A stretch of DNA of 64,000 nucleotides, taken from positions 14,878,001 through 14,942,000 of the forward strand of contig NC_135010.1 of the NCBI RefSeq assembly GCF_051020985.1, given 5' to 3'. Shown one piece after another: positions 35,986 to 48,167 of this stretch (positions within the stretch are counted from its first letter, which is position 1; the number at the start of each line of letters is the position of its first letter). The DNA is from Nomia melanderi. Lineage: Eukaryota; Arthropoda; Insecta; Hymenoptera; Halictidae. Both the position numbers and the translations under genes were made by a program. The notes beneath the pieces were generated by a model that saw only the letters and a list, made by a program, of their open reading frames with translations, was not told the origin of the DNA and ran no database searches.

Positions 35986-37009
35986 AGCGTACGGTATCAG
36001 AAAAGTAACAACTGCTCGGGATCTTCGTACGTTCTAGGAATACGTACCAAGATATCTACGTAAACAAAAGAAAAAAAATATTTATTGCAACGTATGTATC
36101 TATCGCCATTTTATTTATAATGGACGAGGAAAACCGAGGATGCATTTCCGTGTGCCGTGAACTCGTCGTCTCGTTGCCCCTTCTCCCGGAACTGTAAAGC
36201 CGCGAAAGCGAGAGGTAATAATATTGACTAAGACGACAATGAAAGCGAAAATGGGTATTGGAAAAGATAAAAAACGATGAGACGATGATGATGATGATGA
36301 TGATGAAGATGAAGAGAGAGGAAAAGAATTTACCGAGGATGATTTTTCTTATTTTTGCAAAAACCGTGAAACTGAGTGACAGACACACGATTTGTACAGA
36401 GTTTAAACTAAAAGAGAGGGGACAACCCGGTGATCACGGTGCAAGGAAAAGAAGAGAATTTTCAGAGCCGAATGTGTGTCAGAAAAAGAAATCAATTTTG
36501 TAGAAATAACGTTAGAGGTGCAGTGCATTTTTTCTATTAGTAATCTAAACGTGCTGCCGAGTTATTATATTCGTAGCGAGCCGTGAGTCGATAGAGAGAG
36601 AGAGAGGAGTTGTTGTCGCGCGAAAGTTGCACCGATAACGCGTATATCTTTGAGAACCGAGTTTCTTCGAGACGGCTGGACAAGCGATCGAGCTTGAATC
36701 GTAAAAGAAACTGCAGTGCTGAGATGGCTGAATGTCTTATCACCGCTCGTTTTTATTCGATCAGTTTCACGTAATTTCGAGACACAGCACGAACAAACAC
36801 GTTCCGACGATTTTACTATTTTCTTTTATTTTTCTTTTTTTTTCTTCTAAGGAAAAAAAGGCAAAGGAAAAACTACTTTTCTCCCCCTCGTTTCGAGTTG
36901 TGAATCGTTCTTTAACTAACACGCGAGTTATCGATCCTTTTTAAACTCAGCACTCTTTCGAGGGAGCGTACAGAGCTCTGACCTCTGGCAAACACTTAAC
37001 CGAAACACA

Positions 37010-37082
37010 AAGCAAGCAAGCAAGCGAGCAAGCGAGCAAGCGAGCGAGCAAGCGAGCGAGCAAGCGAGCAAGCAAGCGAGCA
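37010..37082. repeat. (CAAG/CGAG)n tetranucleotide repeat
   Basis: About 18 mixed CAAG and CGAG units directly followed by an A run, in the proximal pum 3' UTR. Confidence 0.9.
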
Positions 37083-38124
37083 AAAAAAAAACGTAGAAAA
37101 ACCGCGAAAAAGAGAATGAAGTAACAGCAGAACGAATCGCCGCGAGCAGCTGTTCACCGCGGCTGCGACGCGCGCGGGTTCGCGTTAACTCGGTTAAAAC
37201 AGCAAAAAAGGTTCGAAGAGGTGGAACATTGTGTTTAGACAGCTAGGATAGATCTTAGAGCTGCATGCATTTATATCGAGTTGTAAACGTGAGTGCGATG
37301 GCCGTAATATACCATGCACGAGACGTCTTGGTCGCGAGTGTATCGTACCGCCTTTGCACGCTGAAAGTAGTATTATCCTCGCGTGTCCGGTACACGTCCG
37401 ACCAACGAATCGGTATCGGTTCAGATTCGATAGATGGTTAGGAGCTACAGATACGTTGATTAAAATCTAGCATAGCGTTTGACATGGGAATGAAGCTGAG
37501 TAACTCAGACCTGACCGCTGATCTGCCCCCCTCCCCCCCTTTGATTGCTTCAGATTGTTCGTGGAAAACACATTACGGAACACACACCAGAGAAAGATGA
37601 TAAGCTAAGGAAAAAAAGAAACACCGGGATTAATGTAGAACACATGAAAAGCCGATTTCGTTTGATTCTTGATTAGAAGCCAAGTTTTTAGGAAAGGAAA
37701 GTTTCTGAAAAAGGGAAAAAGAAACAAAATGGATCAGTATAATAATACTTATACGTGTAATTTTCTTCTCGAAGATAGAATCTAGCAGGAAAGACGGAAA
37801 GAAAGAATAAGGAAAGAAAGGAAATGACAGAAAAATGACAGTAAACAAAATATTAATGAGGAGAGACATCAAGTCGTCAGCACGGTTCTCCTTTGTTCGT
37901 TTTACGTTTGTCGCCTTTGAGCGCGGAGCATTTTTTTCTACTCTTAAAAGATCCTTTTTACATCCCTATCCCTTGTATCCCCTATATCCCTCTTCCCCTC
38001 GAACCCTTTTTCCCCATTTCGCCGTACACCCCAAAATCCCCACGCCCCACCCCCGACCCCCGACCCTTGAAACCCACTCCCTCCTCCGTCCCCGAGATCC
38101 TCGAATTTTGTAAATTGTGATATA

Positions 38125-38130
38125 AATAAA
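38125..38130 (+). terminator. Candidate proximal pum poly(A) signal
   Basis: AATAAATAA after an AT-rich stretch 2.1 kb behind the stop codon, followed by a GT-containing segment (ATGTGTATAG). It is the first good hexamer after the CDS and would give a short 3' UTR isoform. Confidence 0.45.
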
Positions 38131-39377
38131 TAACAAATGTGTATAGGTACGACGTGACAAACCCTATCGTGAGGAACCGTAAATTCAATGAATAATTTTA
38201 TTTTTCACGGGAATTCTCTCCTTTTTAACGGACTTTGTGAATATCGTGTATTATAATAATTACTAATTATATTAAATTTAAATATGATTTACGTTCTAAT
38301 GCTGCTGACCCTCGATCAACATACGTTATATACATTTCCCTTTCACCTGCCGTATTAGAATGGTCTGGACCAACCCCCATCGATCCCGCCATCCCCCATC
38401 TACCCCCGAGGAAACCCGTCGCCCGCCCACACCACCCCCCAACCCTCTCATACACACACATTTTCCAGTTGTAAGATATAGACATTTTTGACAAAGGAGA
38501 CGCTCTAGAGGAAAGAAATCGTTTACATTTTTGGATTCATTCGATTCACCGCCCCCCACCCCCCAAATCTCCCGTCCTCCGATCGACCCGTTCGAAGAAG
38601 CCCCTTCTTTTAAAAGGAAACAAAAAATACGTCTAAAAAAGTTAATCGCAGCCGCCGCGAATCGCGGTGATCTTTGAACGTAACCGAGACCCATTGTACA
38701 TTGTATAAATGATAAACGCGTTCTTGATGAAAAAAAAAGAAATACGTGCACGAGAAGTGTCAGGAAATTAATGTTCCCAGTGCGTGTGTATCTATATCTC
38801 GTTTCGCGCCACATTTACCCTCCCCCAAGTTTTACACGTTCACACGTATAACACACACACATACACAAACACACACATACCCTCTCACACCATGTTTAAA
38901 GACACGTTGTGTACACACCGAGCATTTCAATTTGTATATTTCATAACCGATCATTACCCATCAAAGACGGTTGGAAAGAGCGCCTCTCAGCCGTTTCCAA
39001 AGAATCCGACCGCCCGCGCGGTTCATTCGGTTTCCGTTTCCGTCGTCTCGTTTCCGCGCGTCTCCACCGATCCGCCGAGCATTCGTTCACCTTCTCCGCG
39101 GTCTCTCGATCGCGATTCGCTCCCGGTTAGCCTCGTTGGATCCGTGACACGCGTCGCGAATCGGAAACGTTTCCCCTTTTCTCGTTTCGTTTTCTCGCGG
39201 TTCCCGTTTCACGTTCGAGTACGTTGTTCCCAGAACGTTTTCTCCTTGTTTCGAATTTTCGACGCGCGCGACAAACGCGGTTTTAATCGTTCAGGACGTG
39301 TGCCCCGATTTCCGGGGATCGGACAGCTCGGGCCGGGGACATTTTCATCTGGATCGCTTCACGAGTACATACGTCTG

Positions 39378-39385
39378 TGTATATA
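39378..39385 (+). promoter_or_regulatory. Pumilio response element TGTATATA
   Basis: Exact match to UGUANAUA on the sense strand, in the probable pum 3' UTR. Confidence 0.4.
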
Positions 39386-39921
39386 ATTGTTCTTCGATCG
39401 GGGGCGCCCCGACGATTGTACAAAAGAGTGGGAAATCTTCGCCAAGTGTTTTTTAAATTCGACGCTCGCACAGCACCGTTGCTCTTCCCGTCTCCGCACG
39501 CGTGTCCCGGTGAGAGAAGCAAAAAGCCAGAACGGAGGCGACCACACGACGATCGGGTTGTAATCTTAAACCGTTGTACAATGTATCATAATTTTGTTAA
39601 AACATGTGTAGGTGTTAAATATGTAGAATTCTAAAAGGAAACAGAGAGAAAGGACAGCAAGGGGAACCGGGGAACGGGAGAACGGGAAGGAAGTTTACGG
39701 GGGACACAGGGGAAAAGAGAGGAAACCAAGTCAAGCTACTCGCGATTTTGTACAAAAAGAGGAAAAAAAGAAAAAGAAAACAAACAAACAGAGAACAGAG
39801 CAAGAAAGGAGGGAGAAGCGTAAACGCGTTTTTTAGGGAAAAGATAATAACGAGTGAAACGAAATGAACAAAAAAAAAGGAAAGAAGAGGAAGAAAAATA
39901 GCCGCTTTCTTTGTAAGATAT

Positions 39922-39929
39922 TGTAAATA
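39922..39929 (+). promoter_or_regulatory. Pumilio response element TGTAAATA
   Basis: Exact match to the high-affinity form of UGUANAUA on the sense strand, in the probable pum 3' UTR. Confidence 0.45.
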
Positions 39930-41026
39930 ACGATTTATTAACGAAATTGACAAATTCTTAGGTAACCCTTTCTCTCTTTCTCTTTCTTCTTCGCGCGGAG
40001 ATTACTTACTGCGGCTGGTTCGACCGGTTCACGGACATTATTTAGGGAAACGGAAAAAAGAAGAAGAACACGTAGGACGTGAAACGTTTCGGGAAAAAAA
40101 GGAAAAATAGGTAAAAAAAAAACAGGAGGAGGAGGAGGAAGCGTAACGCGCGAGCACGCGGTGCTTCGTCGGGTTTTTCAAGCGACTCGAAATTTCTCTT
40201 TCGGTTCTGTTTGTTTTCTCGTTTCTCCTTTCCTTTTTGGTTTCGGTCGCTCGATCGGGTGGCGGCGGTTCTCGTTTCTTTCGGTGCTCCTGGAAGGGAG
40301 AAGAGAGGAGGCGTCGCTCGTCGATCCTTTCGGAAATCGCTGAGAGGAGGCTGCTCGTTTTTGGAGCCGCGTATATAAACAAACAGGGGAAAAAACGCAG
40401 TGAAAACGGGAAAGGAAAACCTTGGAAAACCGGGGAAAAAACTGTACACGTTCACGATATATACAACGGGGAATAATAATGGGAAAAAAAAAGAAGAAGA
40501 GGAAACGCTGAAACTCTCGATGTATACCAGAGACATTGACATTCCAACCGCCATCTTTTACATTTTTTTTTTTTTCTTTTCGTTTGGTTTTCTCACCCTC
40601 GGTCGACAGGATATTATACTTGGTCGTTTCACACGCGAGATATATTTCACGCGAGCAAACGACGTTAATGCGTTAACTAATATTTAAAATAAGGGAATGA
40701 CGATAGTTCCTTCGTCCGTTGTAAATCGCGCTCTCATCATTTGTAAATTAATAACGTCGGGAAACGAACGTCTCATTTTTTGTAATAGAAGCATCGATGT
40801 TAATAATCATCTTCCCCACCCCCCAAAAAACGCCCTGTCGAATTATAGGAAAACCCGTAGCAGAACAATGGACAAAGAAAATAAAAAAGAGATAAGAAAC
40901 AAAAAAGTAAGAAAAGAACGAAATGAATACCGAAGTCATAGCAGAAGCGAACTCGAACGCAAAATCTCATGTCTTATCAGCTAAGATTATTTGAGTACTA
41001 TTATACTTTTTATTATTATAATTATC

Positions 41027-41029
41027 ATT

Positions 41030-41061
<32 letters not shown>

Positions 41062-41099
41062 AATTATTATTATTAATTATTATTATTATTATTATTATA
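41027..41099. repeat. (TTA)n repeat, extended AT-rich tract to 41160
   Basis: Long run of TTA/ATT units with interruptions; a (TA)n run follows at 41253-41292 and another near 41571-41596. Confidence 0.9.
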
Positions 41100-41257
41100 T
41101 TCTTACAATTAATACGATTATTATAATAATTATTATTAATTGCTATAATTATTATTATCTATATTGTTTGATTAACGACCTTCCCTTTATTATTATTGCT
41201 ATTTACTAATGATTGCTAGATACACACATCTATATAAATATGAATATAAATATTATA

Positions 41258-41291
<34 letters not shown>

Positions 41292-42663
41292 AAGAACACG
41301 CGTAAGGCAAGCTCACATATATAACGCTTTATAAATACGGTACATATAAATACGAATACACTTTCGTTTTACGCTCCGGCTGTCCCCACATTTATACAAG
41401 TCCTTCTCGTCAACGAAAAGAGACACTTTACTTTTTGGACCCCCACCCCCTTTCAGTTCCATTATATCTTTTTCTTCCCCCCTCCCTCCCCCCCCCCTTC
41501 CCATTTTGTTTTCTTTTTCTAGTAACGAAACGTTTAGCGAATAGGTTCACCACCTAATTGCTGTCGTGTTATATATATATATACATATACATATATCTCT
41601 ACTTAAGCGTCTGAGGAACGAGAGAAGAAAAGAAAAAGAAAATTCTTAAAACGACATTTTGATTATAAATAGTGTAAATTTTTTATATAGCGCGAGAAAG
41701 GAACATATTATTGGTTGCACGACTTCGACGAGGTGCCCGTGCACCGTGTATAAAAAAAAGAACAAGAAATAAAACGCAGAGAGAGAGACACATGCACACA
41801 GACACAGAAACACGAAGAAACACGTTACACGACGGACACGAAACACAAACACGTATACACGGAGAAACACGAAAGAAGACGAGAAAAATTCTGGGAAAAG
41901 ACGAGACGGTCTTTTCGATCATTTCTTTTAATTTGCCAACGTTCGACGTACACGCGAACGAATTCGTTGGACGTAATCGTCGTCGACTCTGATTTCTCGT
42001 CGTTTCGTTTTCGCCCTTGCATTACGGATCGCCGCGATCCCCAGATTCGCGTCTGTGCGAAATGAAATAACGATCCGACCGAAAATCGAAAGGATAATAA
42101 AGGTGACGAGAATGACGAAAAAAAAACAATAAAAAATCATTGGTCGTCCAGCCGAGCGAATCGTTGTTGCGTACAATAAGTCCGGTTGCCTCGAGCGTGT
42201 TGTACTCTTTGTAAAATATGTAAAAGTGTGCGAGACAATTGACAGTATTTCCTGTACACACGGTGTTTGGTATGGTCGTTTTTTGTAAATTCCCGTTGCG
42301 AGGTATCGTCGCATACGATTCGTCGCCGACACAAGCTCGAACGAAATTATTTTTGTTAGCAACAGAAGGATCCGAATCGCGGGATTTGTAACGCAATTTC
42401 CATGTAACGATACACGCGCGTCGGCCGTCGCGCGCGTCCGCCGTTCGACCGGAAGTCCTCGACGATCGACAATTTTCACTCGAACGTTCGAGTGCAGTAC
42501 GAGAACCTTGGAGTGCAAACGGTTGAAACGTTCGCGTGCGAATTATTTAAACGAAACTCGAAGAAGATCCTTTTGAATCGACGGACTCCGGCGTCGTCGG
42601 ACGCGTCGCGGCGGCGTCTCGCATTTTCAAGTGGGGCACCACCGTATCGCGTCGACATCTCTC

Positions 42664-42671
42664 TGTACATA
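42664..42671 (+). promoter_or_regulatory. Pumilio response element TGTACATA
   Basis: Exact match to UGUANAUA (N is C) on the sense strand of the probable pum 3' UTR. Confidence 0.35.
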
Positions 42672-42705
42672 TAACGAATCGTTATCAACAAATTGACCGT
42701 ATGTT

Positions 42706-42708
42706 TTT

Positions 42709-42751
<43 letters not shown>

Positions 42752-42752
42752 C
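42706..42752. repeat. (TTTC)n repeat
   Basis: About eleven TTTC units in the pum 3' region. Confidence 0.95.
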
Positions 42753-43043
42753 GCTTTTGTGTTCGTCGTCGAAGCTCAGACTCGTTCTCGATCACGCGGT
42801 GCCCCGTGAAATTCTAGCAACCAATCGAATCAATCGCTCGTCTGTAACTCTCCAAGCAAGCAAAGATCAAAATTCTGCTTTCTCGATCGGAATGGAATAA
42901 TAACGGTCAAAGAAACACGAACGAACGAGAAGGAAACAAGAAACAGACAATTTGTCGCTCGATTCGGCGTAAAAACAGCGAAAAGGAAAACAGGAAAACA
43001 AGGAACACCGTGCAAAATTTAAAATACGACAGCGTTTCCGCGC

Positions 43044-43125
43044 TGCGTTGCGTTGCGTCGCGTTACACGTTGCGTTGCGTTGCGTTGCGTTGCGTTGCGT
43101 TGCGTTGCGTTGCGTTGCGTTGCGT
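43044..43125. repeat. (TTGCG)n pentanucleotide repeat
   Basis: About sixteen TGCGT units with one interruption (CGCGTTACACG near 43060). The 5-base period keeps several frames open on both strands, which creates false open frames there. Confidence 0.95.
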
Positions 43126-45462
43126 GAATGATCCCTTTTGCGCTCCCTTTTCAACCTTCGATGTTTGTACTTTAGATACGATCGTCATCTCTCTAACCGC
43201 TCTTTCTCTTTCGTCCCCTTTTACCTCGCGTCCAGACGCGCCCGTTTTGGATCGCACGCGAATCTTCGGCGTGAGACACATCCGAGAGAGTCGAGAGAAA
43301 ATCGTTACGGAAAGGGAGGATAATCGAGAGGGAAGAGAAACAATGTGACACGGAGAGAGAGAGAGAGGAAGAGAACGGACGATTGAGAGCAGGGCAGAAA
43401 GAAGGAGCGGGTTCCGTTCGGGGCCGCGTCACGAGGATTCGAAAGAGAAAAAACAATTAAGCAAACCCTATAAATAATTGATTATACATATATATATACA
43501 TATAAATATATATATATATCTGTATATGTATACCTTAAAAGGATAAAAAAAAACACTTTGAAACCTATCGGTATATGATATATATGTAATAAGTACTATT
43601 TAAATATTGTAACAATTGTATATGATTTTAATACTACATGCTAATTGTATTATATATATATGAAGGATCTGCGACCTCCCACTTGTAGCACACACTCGAT
43701 CGTACGCACGCAAACATTCAGGCATCCACGTTTTACACGCACCGAGACCATTCTTCTCACAGCTTCACACAGAATACATCAAACGACACGGAGAACACAC
43801 GGAACCGACACACAGTGCACGACACGTACAACACGCGTGATGCGAGAAACACACAGTGGAAACACGAGAAAACAAGAGACACTACGAAAAACACCATCAC
43901 CCAGGAAAACAGCACGTCATCCTCATGATCCACCGGTTTTCAACTGCCATGGCGCTATATATTTATGTGTACGAGCAGCAATTAGTCGAACGACAACGGA
44001 CAGCAAGTAGAAACATGGTTTCGAGTCTCGCCCTTCGTCTCTTACGCGCGCGAGCGCGCGAGACCGAAGGGAAGACGAGACGGAAGAGTAGAAGTTAACA
44101 TCCACGGGAATGGTGCGCCCTGATATTAAGACTGATGTACAGTTGCGCGCTATTCTCATCGCGAAGTATCATCGTTCCTCGTCATTTCTCTCCACGATCA
44201 TCCCCATGACACGCGAACCAACGCGAACAGACACGAATACACAAACACCGTACACACCCCTAACCCTTCGACACCTCATCACACCTATGTAAGACACACC
44301 ACCACGGATTCGCAGGGCTAATTGAACATATATATATACACACATCGTATATATTTGTCAGATATATGTCATATATGTATGCGTACACACTTGTTCGTCA
44401 CGCCGCGCTGGCTCTTACAGCGCTCGCACGCGAGCCGGATCTCTGCGCGTCACTTTCTCGGAGGGAGGAAAACGGGAAGCCGATTCGCGGCTGAAAGCTG
44501 TTCGCTCCCGTTCGCGGGATCGAGAATCGAGCGGAGAATGAAGGAGACACGTCGCCTCGGCGCGCGCGGTCCCATCGGTTTTTTTCTCATTTCCGCGGAG
44601 GAGAACGACGAAAGGAAAGGAAAAAGGCGCGTCGCGTCGCGTCGGGTAAATCGTAAGTTGTAATATATATGTAAGGGTGTAATAAGGTGTAATGTAAATT
44701 GTTTGACGTTGCGTTGTTACTCGATACCGTTCGGAGGAGAGGCGTGAAATTTTTCTGATCCTTTTTTTTTCTAGCGGATTCTCATCGTCTTTTTCTTCCT
44801 TTTACTCTCGTTTCTGTTCGTTCGTTCGTTTTCGTACCTTTTCGGAGCTCTCTTCTCGTTTCGACCGTTTTCTTCTATTCTCCTTCGCGTTCGCCGCCGT
44901 CGTCGACGGTCCCCGTGTGAAATGGGGGGGGAAAACAGAGAGAGATCCCGGCGCGGAAGATTCCGACGAGCGCGCGCGAGAGCAACGTACGAGCCGGTGA
45001 TGCTTCTGGGACACACGGTAGATATCACAGAGGGATATAAACAGAACAAAAAAAAAATGTATTCCATATTAGCGGATAAATTAGATAAGTGGGATGAACA
45101 GTCGTACGGATTTAAAAAAAAAAAAACAAAACTAAAAGAATTGCATAACTTGTATATTAGTGTATAGAACGTAGTAGAAACGATGAAATAGCCACGAAAA
45201 GAATCATTTTCGACGATGTTTTTTACAAGCAGGCAGAACAGTGCGAGTAGATTAAAGAGGCAAACAAGTAATAATAAATAATTAACGAAAAAAAAAGAAT
45301 AAAGAAAAGAAACGATGATGATGAGGGATAAATAAATGAACAAGCAAACACGTCATTGTACCCGTTTAAGCGAAAATATTCAACGTAAAAGGGAAAACCA
45401 AAAACACGTGGATGTAAAGAAACAATGGAAATACAGAAAATAATAGGCTGACGAGAGAAAGT

Positions 45463-45499
<37 letters not shown>
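45463..45499. repeat. (GA)n repeat
   Basis: Sense-strand GA run in the pum 3' region; a second lies at 46499-46536. A (CA)n run is at 45646-45668. Confidence 0.95.
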
Positions 45500-45502
<3 letters not shown>

Positions 45503-46386
45503 GTTGGAAAACGGCAAAGAGAAAACACTGTTTATAAAAGAAAAAAAATAAAAGTTGACGCACCACGAGAAACACACACCCGCCACCTCGAAGGAAAAGG
45601 AAAACGATTGTAATAGAATTCAACCGATACACGTACACATGCTTCACACACACACACACACACACACATACACATACAGACACACAGTTTACGGTAAACC
45701 CGGGAGAATAAAATGAATTGCGAAGAACGTAGATTTTTTTAAAATAGCCGCAGACCTTGGGAACGATGGCCGAAATCGTGACCGGGATTTTCGAAGAAAC
45801 AGAGCAAAAAGAAAACCGCAAAAAAACTCGCGAACGGGAAACACTTTTTACTGGCGCGCGCGCGCGAAAGCTCGATGGAAGGCGAAGAAAACATTGTTAC
45901 CGTATTAATGTCGTGCTTTCCCAGCCCCTCGTTCTCGAGACCTTTCGACTTTCCGTTGCAGTCCGCGTGCAGATTTTCGTCGCGTCGAAACATTCGCTCC
46001 CCCGATTGTTCGTTTCGTTCGCCAGTTTGATCAACAGAAATAAAGAGAAATAAAGAGAGAGAGGGAACACACAATTCGACAAGAGTTTAAAGCAGAATAC
46101 AAAAGAGGTAATATGAAATTAGATAAATAACAGAACACGCAAACAGTTTTCTTTTCGACTCGTGGTGGTAGGCAGTTGAAACATTGCCCAGGTCCAAAGA
46201 GTTTTCCGTTTTCTCCGGCTTCTACGTTTGTACGTTCTGTCGACGCCGACACGCGAAATGCGTTTTTTCCGCCGATTATATATGTATTGTAAAACTATTC
46301 CCAGGAACGATAACGCGTCGTTACGGTATTATTATATATACTAATTAGCGTCTTTGTCGATTGTATTTCATATTTTCTAGAACGTT

Positions 46387-46392
46387 AATAAA
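46387..46392 (+). terminator. Candidate distal pum poly(A) signal
   Basis: AATAAA in GTTAATAAAATGG; another AATAAA follows at 46456-46461. Either could end a 10.5-kb 3' UTR. Confidence 0.35.
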
Positions 46393-46500
46393 ATGGATTT
46401 TTGAATCTGAGTATATAATGTGAAAAGGAGGATGTCGTGATATAACTTATTACTAAATAAAACGAATTATTAACAAACAAACGGGGAAACAACGTCGCAC

Positions 46501-46537
<37 letters not shown>

Positions 46538-46748
46538 TCAGGGATGAAAGTACAACAGCGTGCGGAAAACCGATGGAAATCCCCCATTTTCTTTTTCACA
46601 GCATCGCACAGCTTCTCGCTCTTTGGATCCACGTTTTCGCTTCGGTCATTTTTCATTCTGGTTTTTAATCATCGTCCCTATCCGCTTTTCTTTCATTTAT
46701 CGAAAATTACTAAGCAAGTGTCGCATCTCTTTACAAAAGTCGAAGGAA

Positions 46749-46950
46749 TTAACCCTTTGCACTCGGATGTTTTTCATTAGAAATATCTTAACATCTTCTG
46801 ACGAGATAAGGACGATATTTTTTACATTGAGGAACAAAGCTATTATTTCAATATTTCCCAAATTGATGCACAAAGTATAATATTAAATATCAAATTTTAT
46901 ATTACTGTATGAAACCAAATGAGAGTCACCTCTCTAGTGCAAAGGGTTAA
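46749..46950. mobile_element. piggyBac-like MITE in distal pum 3' region
   Basis: TTAA at 46749-46752 then CCCTTTGCACTCGG; the right end is CTAGTGCAAAGGG then TTAA at 46947-46950. Both target duplications are perfect and the 194-bp element has no coding frame. It is a relative of the element at 2288-2436 in opposite orientation. Confidence 0.75.
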
Positions 46951-47697
46951 AGACTTCAAGTTGATCCGATTACAGAATGATTCGAAATCATTGTCGGTTT
47001 TCATGTTTTAGCAACTATAGTTGGGACACTGTGCTTTAGAACAGAGATTTACTTACCTTGACGAGTAGACTTTAAACGATGTTTTTATACAGGTATCAAG
47101 ATTTTCTTTAGAGTATATCTAGCTTGGTTTTATCTAATCACTCGTGAATCTTAAGTCGTATCTTTCCGAATCACTCTGTATATGTTAGTCGTTTCGTAGC
47201 AAGCTACCGCGTGTATAATTCATACTGTTAAGTGACGTTATCTGTAAACTTTCCGTGTCCCCGTGTTTCGTCTTTTTTCTTTTTTCTACATAGAAGAGGA
47301 ACGCCTACTTAGCCGGGTCTTATTTATTATCGCGTCGAGCATCCAAGTTAATTGGCAGTCAGTCCTGATTAGACACGTCTGTAGAGAAATCGAACGCGTC
47401 AGGATTACACGACATCTCCGCATACTCGAGCAACAAATTAATAGTGAATTAACGGTATTCTAAATGTAATATGTATATGATGGCTGTACAAATGTAACAT
47501 TTTTTTCCATTGTGTATGATGTTAAAACGGTAAACGAGAAAAAGCAGCGGTAACGTTCGATGCGAGGAGATAAGAAACGAGGTACAATTGGAATTTTATG
47601 AAAACGGGATTAATGGGAAACGGACAATTAAAGAAGAACACACGTGTGTGCGTGTCGATCGACATCGATTGAATGATTCACCCATGAGCGATTTACC

Positions 47698-47703
47698 AAT
47701 AAA
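47698..47703 (+). terminator. Most distal candidate pum poly(A) signal
   Basis: AATAAA in ACCAATAAACTGC, the last plus-strand hexamer before the convergent fip1 3' end. Confidence 0.4.
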
Positions 47704-47926
47704 CTGCTATTACTTTTAATTATTATAAAGTACCGTTTCTGTAATAACATTATGATATAAAACCATACATTGAATGGCAATACTGGGGTGGCTTTGGTAA
47801 CCTGTTCCCGCTCTTGATTGCGTTTCTCGAAGGCTTCGTGTAACGTACAGATTCATTTAAAAGCTTACTTCAAATTTCCTAATATGACATAAAGAAAGAA
47901 ACATCTCGTTGTCGTTAAAGATAAAG

Positions 47927-47932
47927 TTTATT
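47927..47932 (-). terminator. fip1 poly(A) signal
   Basis: Minus-strand AATAAA (plus strand TTTATT) 236 nt after the fip1 stop codon. It predicts cleavage near 47905-47915 and a short 3' UTR. The gap to the last pum signal is only about 220 bp. Confidence 0.7.
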
Positions 47933-48167
47933 GTTGTTGCTGTTCTTGTTGTTGATAATTGATTTCTCGGCTGGAAACTGTATACACGACGTGAGCCAGA
48001 AAATCAGAAGCAAATCGAGGACAATCGTACCGATGTGTAGGTGTGTTGCCAATGATAACGAGGGACGAATTTCCATTAGTAAAAGATTCGACGTCTGGTG
48101 TGTCCGGTGGGCCAATATGGCCGTCGATATCCGTAGACGAAATACAGAGATGTAACTCTCATGTTCT

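Larger units (their letters stand above)
35986..47703 (+). other. pum: Probable long pumilio 3' UTR, microsatellite-rich
   Basis: Nearly 12 kb between the pum stop and the convergent fip1 gene has no supported gene on either strand. It contains scattered AATAAA hexamers, three UGUANAUA sites, sense-strand C-rich tracts and many simple repeats. In Drosophila, pum is among the neural genes with very long ELAV-dependent 3' UTR extensions, which fits such a length. The true 3' end cannot be fixed from sequence alone; candidate ends follow the hexamers at 38125, 46387, 46456 and 47698. Confidence 0.55.

Noticed and set aside
38784..39386. 200-codon plus-strand frame in the pum 3' region
   Set aside because: Starts in a CA repeat, has no homology, and lies within low-complexity untranslated sequence.
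43023..43348. Open frames on both strands over the TTGCG repeat
   Set aside because: The pentanucleotide contains no stop in any frame; the frames are artefacts of the microsatellite.
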